Shown here in pieces: positions 1 to 6,330 of a stretch of 9,627 bases of DNA. How positions within the stretch are numbered: the first letter of the stretch is position 1; each line of letters begins with the position of its first letter. Source of the stretch: DRVV01 sp964487415 (GTDB lineage Archaea; Thermoproteota; Bathyarchaeia; Bathyarchaeales; Bathycorpusculaceae). The notes under the pieces are model-generated. The model made no database searches. It saw only the letters and a program-made list of their open reading frames with translations, and had not been told where the DNA came from. Made by a program: the position numbers and the translations under genes. The stretch lies in the NCBI GenBank assembly GCA_964487415.1, contig CAZAPQ010000024.1, positions 1 through 9,627 on the forward strand, read 5' to 3'.

Positions 1-2
1 AC

Positions 3-2891
3 ACCTATATCGAGAGAACACCGAAGGGGTTTCATTTCTTTGTTTTGCTTGAGAAGCCTTCTGATGCTGGAAACATAAACGTCAAAAATCAATGGGGCTT
101 GGAGCTTCACGTTAACGGGCTAGTGATTATGGCTCCTTCAAGCTATGAAGGCGGTTCCTACACGGTTTATCATGACGCGGAGCCAGTTAAAATTAGCGAT
201 TTCTATGAGCGGTTTGCTGAAAGGTTTGCTAAACCAAAATGGTTTAACCTTCCAGAAAAGCCTAAAGCCGGATATAAAGGAGCAAACCCGCCTTGTATTC
301 AAAGTCTTCTAGAGGGTGTTGAGGAAGGCATCCGTAACGAAACCGGTATCCGCCTAGCCTCTTACCTTCTAAATTTCAGAGGACTGCCAAAAACTAAAGC
401 TCTAGCCCAATTACGGGAATGGAATGCTAGAAATAAACCGCCACTTCCCGAGACGGAGTTAAACAATATCTTGAAGTCTGCTGAGGTTCATGGTTACATT
501 TTTGGCTGTAACGATGAGCTGTTAAGCCGTTTCTGTAATATTGAGAATTGTCCATTTGGAGAAGCTGAAGAGGCTGCTAAATCGAAAGTTGTGCATACAC
601 CAAGCGCGGAACTTCCAGACGGCCGATTAATCGAGGAAGCTTTCGACGGTAAAGACGTCTACTTTTTGGTTTATAATCCGCAAACGGGCCAAGTGGAAAA
701 GGCTAAGGAAGTTGAGCATGAAGGTATCGTTTACAAGCCCATTGATAATCCAGAGGTTAGGTATGGCTTAACGCTTTTGCCAAGTGAAGCCGCTGAATAT
801 GGTTCAGACGAGCAGCTTTACAAGGAAATTCTCGATTTCTTGAATAGATGGCATGATCAGCCTAATGAATCTGAAAGAAAATTAGATGTCCTCTACGTGT
901 TCTTAACCTACGTTTATGATTTACTTCCACGGTTGCCTTACCGGCGGGCTTGGGGCAAATGGGGCCGCGGTAAAAGCGCATGGCTTGACACGGTAGGCTC
1001 AATATGCTACAGGCCCGTAATATTGGCCGGCTGTGATACGGATAAGGCTATAGTGCGCAGAATAAATAATTGGCGTGGAACCGCTCTTATTGACGAGGCT
1101 GATTTTTCCAACAGCTCCCTCTATGCGTTCATAATCAAAATTTTGAATATCAGTTATGACAAACGTCTCGGATATTACCAAAGAAGCGATGAAATCAACC
1201 CAATGAAAACGCTAGTCTATCATGTCTACGGGCCTAAGCTTTTAGCCACACGTCAAGAGTTTAAGGACAAAGCTTTGGAAAGTCGTTGCCTCACTTTTAT
1301 CGCTTTCGAGAAAGGCCGACCTATGCCACTGTTTCGCTATAAAAAGTTCATGGAAGAGGCTCAAGCCCTTCGAAATAAGCTTATCTTGTGGCGTTTTCGC
1401 AAATATTACGATTTAAAAGCTAAAGTCGAATCCTTAGAAACGCCTCAAATCGACATTGAACTGAACATTTCAAGCAGCCGAGTTAAAGAAACAGTGGCTC
1501 CTCTGCTTCTGATAGCCCCAGAGTTCAAGGATGAAATAAATAAACTTGCCGTTGAACTTGAGGAACAGCTTAAGGCTACGGACCCAGATTGGCAGCTTGA
1601 AAACGAGTTTATCGACGCCATAAACCGCATCCTCGACGAAGAAGGGGTTACTCTCGGAAGTCAAGAGAGTCTCATTTTGGGTGCGGAGAGGACTCTGGAA
1701 GATTACCAAAACAAAAAGGTTATACTTAAAGTTCCACTTATCAAAATTGCCAAGCTTATCCTTGACGAGCCAAACCCTGAAGAGGACAGGCTGAAAGTTT
1801 TGAATAGAAAGCTGAGCCAAATAGCCCGCTCAAACCTGGGCTTAAGGGTTGTTAGAGGCCGACAAAACCGAAAATTCGTCGAGGTTCCTCTACCTTTACC
1901 CCATATGAGACTTCCGAGACTTCAGAGAGTAACCCTTCAAACCGTTAAAGTGGTTGAGTTAGATGATAAACATCCATTGGAGAAGCAAAAGCCCATTGTA
2001 ATATCTACCTCTTCAGTTAGCCCCGAGGAAAACGAAAGGCGGCTTAAGGTTTGGAACGCTCTGTTTGAGGCGAGCCTAATCCGCGGTTCAGCCTTCCTAG
2101 ACGAGCTTGTTCAAGCTACGAGCTTACCGGAAGCGGATGTTAAGGCTATATTGGAGCAGTTCCAAAAAGAAGGCAAAGCCTATAGCCCATATCAAGATGC
2201 TTGGAAACCAAGCGAGCCTAAACGGATTCAGTTTAAACACTTCAGAATTGTCAGAGTTGTAACTCCGATAAAAGTGCCAGCTTGGTGGGCTTGGAAATCA
2301 ACTGAACATTTCCACCGGCGGAATCGAAACATACCTTTTGAAGTGGAATTTCCAGACGGTTTTAAAGTAAATGTCCGCGGCCCCCTCACTTGGTTCATAG
2401 CGAAACTAAAGGCGTTTGAACTTTTCCCGGAATTAAGGAAAAAACTGAATTTAACCCGCGATTCCACGCTTCCAGGATGCATAGGCTTAGGTAAACCTAT
2501 ACCGCCTAACACGTGTGAAACATGCAAGCAACACTCGGACTATACGTGCGAACAACTCAGACAGATGAGTCGAGAATACTTTAGACAGTTCATTGAAGTT
2601 AAGCCTAGACGTGTATATGCGGATGTTAGCCTTTATCTTGGCAAATCGCCTTTTAGGCTTACATCAGACGGTAAAAGAGCCTTATGGCTTCTAATCTTCA
2701 AATATATAACCAGCCACAAATATAACGAGCATATTCATAAACAATTTTTTGCAGTGACAGACGATTATGCAAGCTTTATTGTTGCTTCTCAAGACATACC
2801 AAGCATAATCGAGGGTATCCTAGAAATTTTGGCAAAACCTGAGAACACTCGCAAAATTGGAGTTATAGGCAAGGTTATGGTGGAAGCTTAA
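3..2891 (+). CDS. PrimPol (archaeo-eukaryotic primase) - PriL-like Fe-S - AAA/SF3-like helicase replication protein, 5' partial
   Basis: The frame is open to the left edge, so the gene starts upstream; the TTG at 45 is only an internal codon. Numbering from that TTG as residue 1, the end of a primase-polymerase domain is visible: TPKGFH (bases 18-35) matches the catalytic His motif, LEL (19-21) probably carries the next metal-binding acid, and IMAPSSYEGG matches the domain's usual closing motif. Residues 82-171 resemble the C-terminal domain of primase large subunit PriL: PPCI with C84, then C155, C164 and C169, four cysteines that could bind a 4Fe-4S cluster. A P-loop ATPase follows: Walker A GKWGRGKS (304-311), Walker B ALIDEAD (347-353), and a possible sensor/arginine-finger segment around 399-416. 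Winged-helix-like segments lie near 565-613 and 668-715. A late cysteine cluster (C812, C824, C827, C835) may bind zinc. The role is priming and unwinding for replication of the element. The helicase subfamily is uncertain. Confidence 0.85.
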   Translation, partial: TYIERTPKGFHFFVLLEKPSDAGNINVKNQWGLELHVNGLVIMAPSSYEGGSYTVYHDAEPVKISDFYERFAERFAKPKWFNLPEKPKAGYKGANPPCIQSLLEGVEEGIRNETGIRLASYLLNFRGLPKTKALAQLREWNARNKPPLPETELNNILKSAEVHGYIFGCNDELLSRFCNIENCPFGEAEEAAKSKVVHTPSAELPDGRLIEEAFDGKDVYFLVYNPQTGQVEKAKEVEHEGIVYKPIDNPEVRYGLTLLPSEAAEYGSDEQLYKEILDFLNRWHDQPNESERKLDVLYVFLTYVYDLLPRLPYRRAWGKWGRGKSAWLDTVGSICYRPVILAGCDTDKAIVRRINNWRGTALIDEADFSNSSLYAFIIKILNISYDKRLGYYQRSDEINPMKTLVYHVYGPKLLATRQEFKDKALESRCLTFIAFEKGRPMPLFRYKKFMEEAQALRNKLILWRFRKYYDLKAKVESLETPQIDIELNISSSRVKETVAPLLLIAPEFKDEINKLAVELEEQLKATDPDWQLENEFIDAINRILDEEGVTLGSQESLILGAERTLEDYQNKKVILKVPLIKIAKLILDEPNPEEDRLKVLNRKLSQIARSNLGLRVVRGRQNRKFVEVPLPLPHMRLPRLQRVTLQTVKVVELDDKHPLEKQKPIVISTSSVSPEENERRLKVWNALFEASLIRGSAFLDELVQATSLPEADVKAILEQFQKEGKAYSPYQDAWKPSEPKRIQFKHFRIVRVVTPIKVPAWWAWKSTEHFHRRNRNIPFEVEFPDGFKVNVRGPLTWFIAKLKAFELFPELRKKLNLTRDSTLPGCIGLGKPIPPNTCETCKQHSDYTCEQLRQMSREYFRQFIEVKPRRVYADVSLYLGKSPFRLTSDGKRALWLLIFKYITSHKYNEHIHKQFFAVTDDYASFIVASQDIPSIIEGILEILAKPENTRKIGVIGKVMVEA

Positions 2892-2895
2892 AATG

Positions 2896-2929
2896 AAGGT
2901 TTCCAGCTTAAAAAACCTTTTAAAGGTTT
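2896..2929. promoter_or_regulatory. Three-armed inverted repeat (AAGGTTT / AAACCTT / AAGGTTT)
   Basis: Directly after the replication gene, AAGGTTT (2896-2902) is followed by AAACCTT (2913-2919) and again AAGGTTT (2923-2929). The second and third arms form a perfect 8-bp palindrome around one T (2913-2929); the first and second could pair with a 10-base loop. The central arm can therefore pair with only one partner at a time in RNA, or the three arms could be operator half-sites. The TTTAAA core could also act in a TATA element. It lies 4 bases before the proposed TTG start of the next gene. Its function is inferred. Confidence 0.45.
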
Positions 2930-2933
2930 AAAA

Positions 2934-3218
2934 TTGCAAACCGAAACGTTCCGAAAGAATTTTCACCCTTTCTCTTCAGCCCACAAGAAGAGGCTTAGAC
3001 AGGCTCAAATGCTTCAAAATTTGGCTAAAATTCAAGCTTTGATAAACGATTCGCTTACCAAAATTAACGCTCTTTTGAAAAAGGTTGAGGGTAGACGTGA
3101 AATCTTATTGTTGGCACAGATAGCTAACAACTTGCTTAAAGTTCAAACAAAACTTGAGCAGCTTGAACGCTGCATAGAAAAAACCCTACTTGAAAATTCC
3201 AGTGGCGGGAATTTTTAA
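2934..3218 (+). CDS. Small coiled-coil protein of unknown function
   Basis: This 94-residue basic protein matches no family I recognise. After a basic N-terminus (residues 8-25, rich in K/R/H), residues 26-88 are almost wholly helical, with hydrophobic residues at heptad-like spacing (for example NLAKIQALINDSL and LLKVQTKLEQLERCIEK). This suggests a two-helix coiled coil with a break near 51-54 (EGRR). There is no membrane segment or signal peptide. The TTG start at 2934 has a weak AGGT-type binding site in the palindrome just upstream; the next ATG in frame (3009) would remove 25 residues. It is in the same frame as the replication gene, 42 bases after that gene's stop, and is probably co-transcribed with it. 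By position it could be a replication accessory or DNA-binding regulator, which is inference only. Confidence 0.6.
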   Translation: MQTETFRKNFHPFSSAHKKRLRQAQMLQNLAKIQALINDSLTKINALLKKVEGRREILLLAQIANNLLKVQTKLEQLERCIEKTLLENSSGGNF

Positions 3219-3228
3219 GGGTGGTTTT

Positions 3229-3474
3229 TTGCGAAGCTACATTTTTACGTCCTACGAGCTTGATGTGGTTCAACAATATTTAAAGACGCGGAAAAGAACC
3301 CCGGCCTTCAACAAGCTACTCCACCATATAAGGCATAATCGACGCCTTTTAGATGACATGCGGATTTATTTGATGCTGTTAGCCCTGGCCCGCCGCAAAA
3401 GGAAAGATGAACCTATGAAGCTTCCGCCTGGAAGGCCTTCAAAATTCATGAGTGGATTAAAAGGAGTCACATAA
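3229..3474 (+). CDS. Small basic protein of unknown function with AT-hook-like tail
   Basis: From the TTG at 3229 this is 81 residues, starting MRSYIFTSYELDVV. An alternative TTG at 3190 gives 94 residues but overlaps the previous gene by 29 bases. I prefer 3229 because AAGGGTGGT (3217-3225) lies at ribosome-binding distance and the overlap disappears. The protein is strongly basic and helical, with a run of R/H/K in the middle (around HHIRHNRRLLDD), a leucine-rich helix (IYLMLLALARR), and a tail containing PPGRPSK, where the Gly-Arg-Pro core resembles an AT-hook. I infer nucleic-acid binding but no specific function. It ends 4 bases before the integrase ATG, so the two are almost certainly on one transcript, and it could regulate or assist recombination. 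Confidence 0.6.
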   Translation: MRSYIFTSYELDVVQQYLKTRKRTPAFNKLLHHIRHNRRLLDDMRIYLMLLALARRKRKDEPMKLPPGRPSKFMSGLKGVT

Positions 3475-3478
3475 AACA

Positions 3479-4693
3479 ATGGCTGAGGCTCCCGCCCTTA
3501 AGCCCGCTTCCGCTATTCCAGCCCAAAACGGTCCCGTCTGTCCAGAATGCGGTTCAACAAGGCTGTATAAAGACGGTTTACGCTATTTAAAAGACGGCCA
3601 AAACATTCAACGATGGCTTTGTAGAAATTGCGGCCATCGATTTTCATGGCCTAAACATGAACGCAAGAACTTAAAAACCAAACAAGCCATAACTTTAAGC
3701 GAATGCAGCTCCAGAGTTTTGGCCCTTCTGGAGCGTAGGCTGGAGGGGGCCATGAGCGTTGAAGAGAAAACTGGAAGCGGGCCTGCGGGAGCCACCGAGC
3801 CAAGCCAAACAAGCCAAATGGACGTAAAAGGCGCTATTGTAACTTTCGCTTGGAGGCTTAAGAAGGAAGGATATTCCGAGGCAACTATCGCGGACTATTC
3901 TTACATTTTGAAGTTGCTGGTTTCGAAAGATGCAGACTTGTTTAATCCTGAGAGCGTTAAAGAAGTCATCGCCAGACAGGAAACTTGGACTGCACGTAAA
4001 TGGCAGGCAGTTAAAGCTTACTCAGCCTTTGCCCGCCTGTTCGGGTTGAATTGGACGCCTCCACGATATAAGCCTGTGCAAAAGCTTCCCTTCATTCCAA
4101 CTGAGGAGGAAATTGACCAGTTGATAGCAGGCTGTAGCCGTCAAATGGCAACATTTCTACAGTTGCTTAAGGAGACGGGGGCGCGTTGCGGAGAGGCATT
4201 TAACCTAAAATGGACCGATGTGGATTTGGTAAACAACACGGTTAGAATTACGCCTGAAAAGTCAAGCAATCCCAGAATCTTCAAAATCTCAAACAAGCTT
4301 GCCACCATGCTCGCCAACCTCCCCAAAAACTCGCTCAAAGTTTTCAGCTACAAGGACAAGTTTTACCTCAGAAAAGCGTTCTTGAAACAGAGGAAAAGAG
4401 TAGCATTCAAGCTTGGAAATCCACGAATACTGCAAATCCATTTCCACACTTTCCGCCACTGGAAAGCCACAACGGAATACTACAAAACCAAAGACATCTT
4501 ACACGTAATGCAACTTCTGGGACACAAAAACATCAAGAACACGCTAATCTACACGCAACTAGTCAACGTCAACGAAAACGAATACATATGTAAAGTTGCC
4601 AAAACCTTGCAAGAGGCAACACAACTAATAGAGGCAGGGTTCGAATATGTCACGGACATGGACGGATACAAACTCTTCAGAAAACGCAAATAA
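3479..4693 (+). CDS. Tyrosine recombinase/integrase with N-terminal zinc ribbon
   Basis: This 404-residue integrase cuts and rejoins DNA at att sites to insert or excise the element. Residues 20-56 form a zinc ribbon (CPEC ... CRNC: C21, C24, C48, C51). A variable linker (about 60-112) leads to a SAM-like core-binding domain (115-195) and a catalytic domain (205-385). The catalytic set appears complete: R236 in ETGARCGEA, probably K261 in the beta-hairpin, H323 and R326 in HTFRH, H349 in LLGHK, and nucleophile Y358 in NTLIYTQ. The gene is not split, unlike integrated SSV-type integrase genes. The ATG start follows AGGAG (3462-3466) at a rather long spacing. The zinc ribbon resembles those at the N-terminus of some transposases and may contact att DNA. 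The stop lies 26 bases from tRNA-Pro, the likely target. Confidence 0.92.
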   Translation: MAEAPALKPASAIPAQNGPVCPECGSTRLYKDGLRYLKDGQNIQRWLCRNCGHRFSWPKHERKNLKTKQAITLSECSSRVLALLERRLEGAMSVEEKTGSGPAGATEPSQTSQMDVKGAIVTFAWRLKKEGYSEATIADYSYILKLLVSKDADLFNPESVKEVIARQETWTARKWQAVKAYSAFARLFGLNWTPPRYKPVQKLPFIPTEEEIDQLIAGCSRQMATFLQLLKETGARCGEAFNLKWTDVDLVNNTVRITPEKSSNPRIFKISNKLATMLANLPKNSLKVFSYKDKFYLRKAFLKQRKRVAFKLGNPRILQIHFHTFRHWKATTEYYKTKDILHVMQLLGHKNIKNTLIYTQLVNVNENEYICKVAKTLQEATQLIEAGFEYVTDMDGYKLFRKRK

Positions 4694-4699
4694 GCAAGA

Positions 4700-4729
4700 G
4701 GGTACTCGACTATTCCAATGGGGTAGTCG
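4700..4729. other. Candidate attachment-site region at the tRNA 5' boundary
   Basis: Bases 4707-4716 and 4720-4729 form a 10-bp inverted repeat with two G-T pairs and a 3-base centre (AAT); the right arm is the 5' acceptor strand of the tRNA plus three bases. In addition, GGGTACTCG (4700-4708) and GGGTAGTCG (4721-4729) are direct near-repeats, 8 of 9 identical. Tyrosine recombinases commonly bind inverted arms around a short crossover region, so this is a good candidate att core. The matching copy at the element's other end would be outside the window. Assignment as att is inference. Confidence 0.45.
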
Positions 4730-4798
4730 TCTAGCTTGGTCAAGGATACCAGCCTGGGGCGCTGGCGATCCTGGGTTCAAATCCCAGCTACCCCACCA
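4720..4798 (+). tRNA. tRNA-Pro (anticodon GGG), CCA encoded
   Basis: A complete cloverleaf folds by hand. The acceptor stem is GGGGTAG (4720-4726) with CTACCCC (4788-4794). The D stem is GTCT (4729-4732) with GGAT (4744-4747), including G-U pairs. The anticodon stem is CCAGC (4749-4753) with GCTGG (4761-4765), and the loop CTGGGGC puts the anticodon GGG at 4756-4758. A 5-base variable loop follows. The T stem is CTGGG/CCCAG (4771-4775, 4783-4787) with loop TTCAAAT. The discriminator is A4795 and CCA is encoded at 4796-4798. No intron is present. The only AT-rich stretch at promoter distance (CAAATAAG, about 4687-4694) overlaps the integrase stop, so the element may supply this tRNA's promoter. 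Confidence 0.95.
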
Positions 4799-4885
4799 CA
4801 AAGCTAGTCTTGAAACCTAGAAGAGGATGCCCTTATAGCAATAAATATGTTGATAAGATATTTTCATCCTTGTTTAGGCGGTAAA

Positions 4886-4897
4886 CCTTAATATTAT
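4886..4897 (+). promoter_or_regulatory. Probable TATA-type promoter of the MFS transporter locus
   Basis: CCTTAATATTAT (4886-4897) resembles an archaeal box A and would place transcription start near 4918-4922, shortly before the TTG at 4927 and ATG at 4942. GCGGT (4878-4882) and ACCGC (4911-4915) are inverted arms on either side of it and could be an operator, though two 5-bp arms could occur by chance. The rest of the tRNA-transporter gap (4799-4885) shows nothing else I can support. Confidence 0.45.
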
Positions 4898-5688
4898 CTA
4901 AAATTTCTTAACCGCTTGAAGACTCATTGGTCGCGTATTTCATGATTATAAACCTTCAAAGGTGCTTTTCAAAAAAGATTCATTCATCCGGTGCAGAAAA
5001 TGGCAGACGTTTTAGTTGGATTTATTCTGTGCTTCCGTTCAATGTTGCGATAGGTCCCATCGGAACCCTTGTTCAGCTTTTAATCCTGCAACTTAAAGGG
5101 TCCGTTGTAGACGTTGGTTTGGCTGTAACCCTTTTCAACTTAGTTAGCATACCTGCAGCGATGATTTGGGGTTTTGTTACCGATAATTTTCATAGGAGGA
5201 AACCGATTATAGTGGCAAGTTATATGGCAACTGCCATGCTACTTTTATCCTTTCTTTTCGTAAAAACTATTAATGAAATCTCGGTTCTGTATGCTCTGCT
5301 CTCCTTTGTAACAGCGGCTTCAACAACTCCTCTGAACCTTCTCGTTATGGAGACGGAGCCCAAAAATAAATGGGCGACAACCTTTGCACGCCTTTCTATG
5401 ACTGCAAGCCTTGGGCAAACTTTAGGGCTGATTATAAGCACATTTTGGTCATATCTCCTTCCGCTCTATTTTCTTGTTGTCCCACTTGGAGTTTTATCTA
5501 TGCTTTCCGCAGGGCTATCTGCATTCATAATAAAGGAGCCCCACGTCATCTTTGAGCAGCATATAATGGTTATGGATAGGCATAGTTTCCTTCAGCGACT
5601 TCAAGCCCTCCCATACATTTTCTTCAGAATTCCAAAAATCAGCGATTTCAGAAAAATCTTCAGAACCATGCGATTCGAACTCGCTAGG

Positions 5689-5721
5689 CAACATAAACAC
5701 TGAAAGATACAGGAGGAGGTG
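5689..5721. other. In-place micro-inversion inside the MFS gene
   Basis: As it stands this segment reads QHKH-stop-KIQEEV in the middle of helix 7. Its reverse complement reads HLLLYLSVFML, which joins in frame to RFELAR before it and FYLSSGLFNTS after it, giving a continuous hydrophobic helix 7 with no stop. The segment is 33 bases (11 codons). Because the ends are CA and TG, the minimal flipped region is 5691-5719. The flanks carry a weak inverted repeat (TAGGCA on the left, reverse complement of the right flank TAGAACA). The AGGAGGAGG that looks like a ribosome-binding site is simply the complement of Leu codons CTC CTC CTG. Confidence 0.8.
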
Positions 5722-6186
5722 TTCTATTTATCATCAGGCTTGTTCAACACTTCCATAGTTCCCTCCCTGCAAGCGAAGCAAATTTCAGATATGCTAATAT
5801 TCCTTGCAGTGGCCTTAGCGATGATATGTCAAATGATGTCTTTTAGATATGCAGGCCCATACTGTGAGAGGAATCCTCTAATTAAAGTGGCTACGGGAGC
5901 GCTTGTTCTAAGGTCTATATGCTATGGAGTTATAGGTGCATCCGCCCATCTCCTATATGGAACCCTATATTTGATCCCTGTTCTAATTTTCTTACCGCTT
6001 GGAGCTGGACTGGCATATTCGCTGTACTATACATCCTCTTATGTAATTATTTTTAACACACTAGAGGACCGACATCAGGGCTCCTCCCTCGGAGTTTTCA
6101 GCGCATTAGTTGGAATCGCCATAATGTTGGGATCGCTAATATCCAGTTTTATGTCCTTCCATCTTGGTTTTCACGTGACATTGCTT

Positions 6187-6192
6187 TTGCCG
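6187..6192 (+). other. Frameshift site (one base lost) near the 3' end of the MFS gene
   Basis: The 0 frame reads TTG CCG CGA TAT TCT TGA and stops. Re-reading G6189 gives GCC GCG ATA TTC TTG ATC, which encodes a hydrophobic helix (AAIFLIVSAWLLL) and runs to a TAG at 6249-6251. One missing base around TTTG/CCGCG explains this. There is no convincing slippery heptamer, so I read it as a mutation rather than programmed shifting. Confidence 0.75.
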
Positions 6193-6330
6193 CGATATTC
6201 TTGATCGTTTCAGCTTGGCTTCTTTTAAAAGTTAAGCCGCTAGTTTTATAGCTGCCCCTCTAAATGACGTATGACTGTCTTCCGCTAATTTTATCAGCAT
6301 TCATGGAAACTTTAAAAGCGTGGCGAAAGC

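Larger units (their letters stand above)
1..4719 (+). mobile_element. One end of an integrated archaeal plasmid/virus-like element next to tRNA-Pro
   Basis: A run of same-strand genes with tiny gaps: PrimPol-helicase replication protein, two small unknown proteins, and a tyrosine recombinase whose stop lies 26 bases from the first base of tRNA-Pro(GGG). Replication protein plus integrase beside a tRNA is the usual signature of an integrated archaeal plasmid or virus. The right boundary is placed at the tRNA because chromosomal genes follow it; the left end is outside the window. No capsid, packaging or partition gene is visible in this part, so plasmid and virus cannot be told apart. Membership of all four genes in one element is inferred from spacing and strand. 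Confidence 0.75.
4942..6251 (+). pseudogene. MFS transporter, disrupted by an internal micro-inversion and a one-base frameshift
   Basis: Repaired, this would be a membrane transporter of about 436 residues, normal for the Major Facilitator Superfamily; its substrate is unknown. The first part (4942-5703) has helices 1-6, including the helix 2-3 loop motif GFVTDNFHRRKP (5170-5205), then the central cytoplasmic loop ending RFELARQHKH and a TGA (5701-5703). The second part continues in the same frame as FYLSSGLFNTS and holds the rest of helix 7 through helix 11 or 12. The frame then breaks: ending at 6204 gives GFHVTLLLPRYS, whereas a -1 shift near 6189 gives AAIFLIVSAWLLLKVKPL, a proper last helix ending at the TAG 6249-6251. 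The start is ATG 4942 or TTG 4927. Two independent lesions favour decay. Expression as two half-transporters is possible but unlikely because half of helix 7 is lost. Confidence 0.85.

Noticed and set aside
45..47. TTG at 45 as the true start of the replication protein
   Set aside because: The frame stays open to the window edge and the bases before it encode the conserved TPKGFHFF primase motif, so it is internal.
2893..2931. A 12-codon ATG reading frame after the replication gene as a leader peptide
   Set aside because: It is too short to support, has no binding site of its own, and is covered by the inverted-repeat arms.
4878..4915. GCGGT...ACCGC flanking the MFS promoter as a firm operator
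   Set aside because: Two 5-bp arms 28 bases apart can arise by chance; it is mentioned only as a possibility with the promoter.
5711..5721. AGGAGGAGG followed by GTG as ribosome-binding site and start of a second half-transporter
   Set aside because: There is no spacer between the motif and GTG, and the motif is fully explained as the complement of Leu codons inside the flipped segment.
6184..6192. Programmed -1 frameshifting in the MFS gene
   Set aside because: There is no X XXY YYZ slippery heptamer and no clear stimulatory hairpin just downstream.
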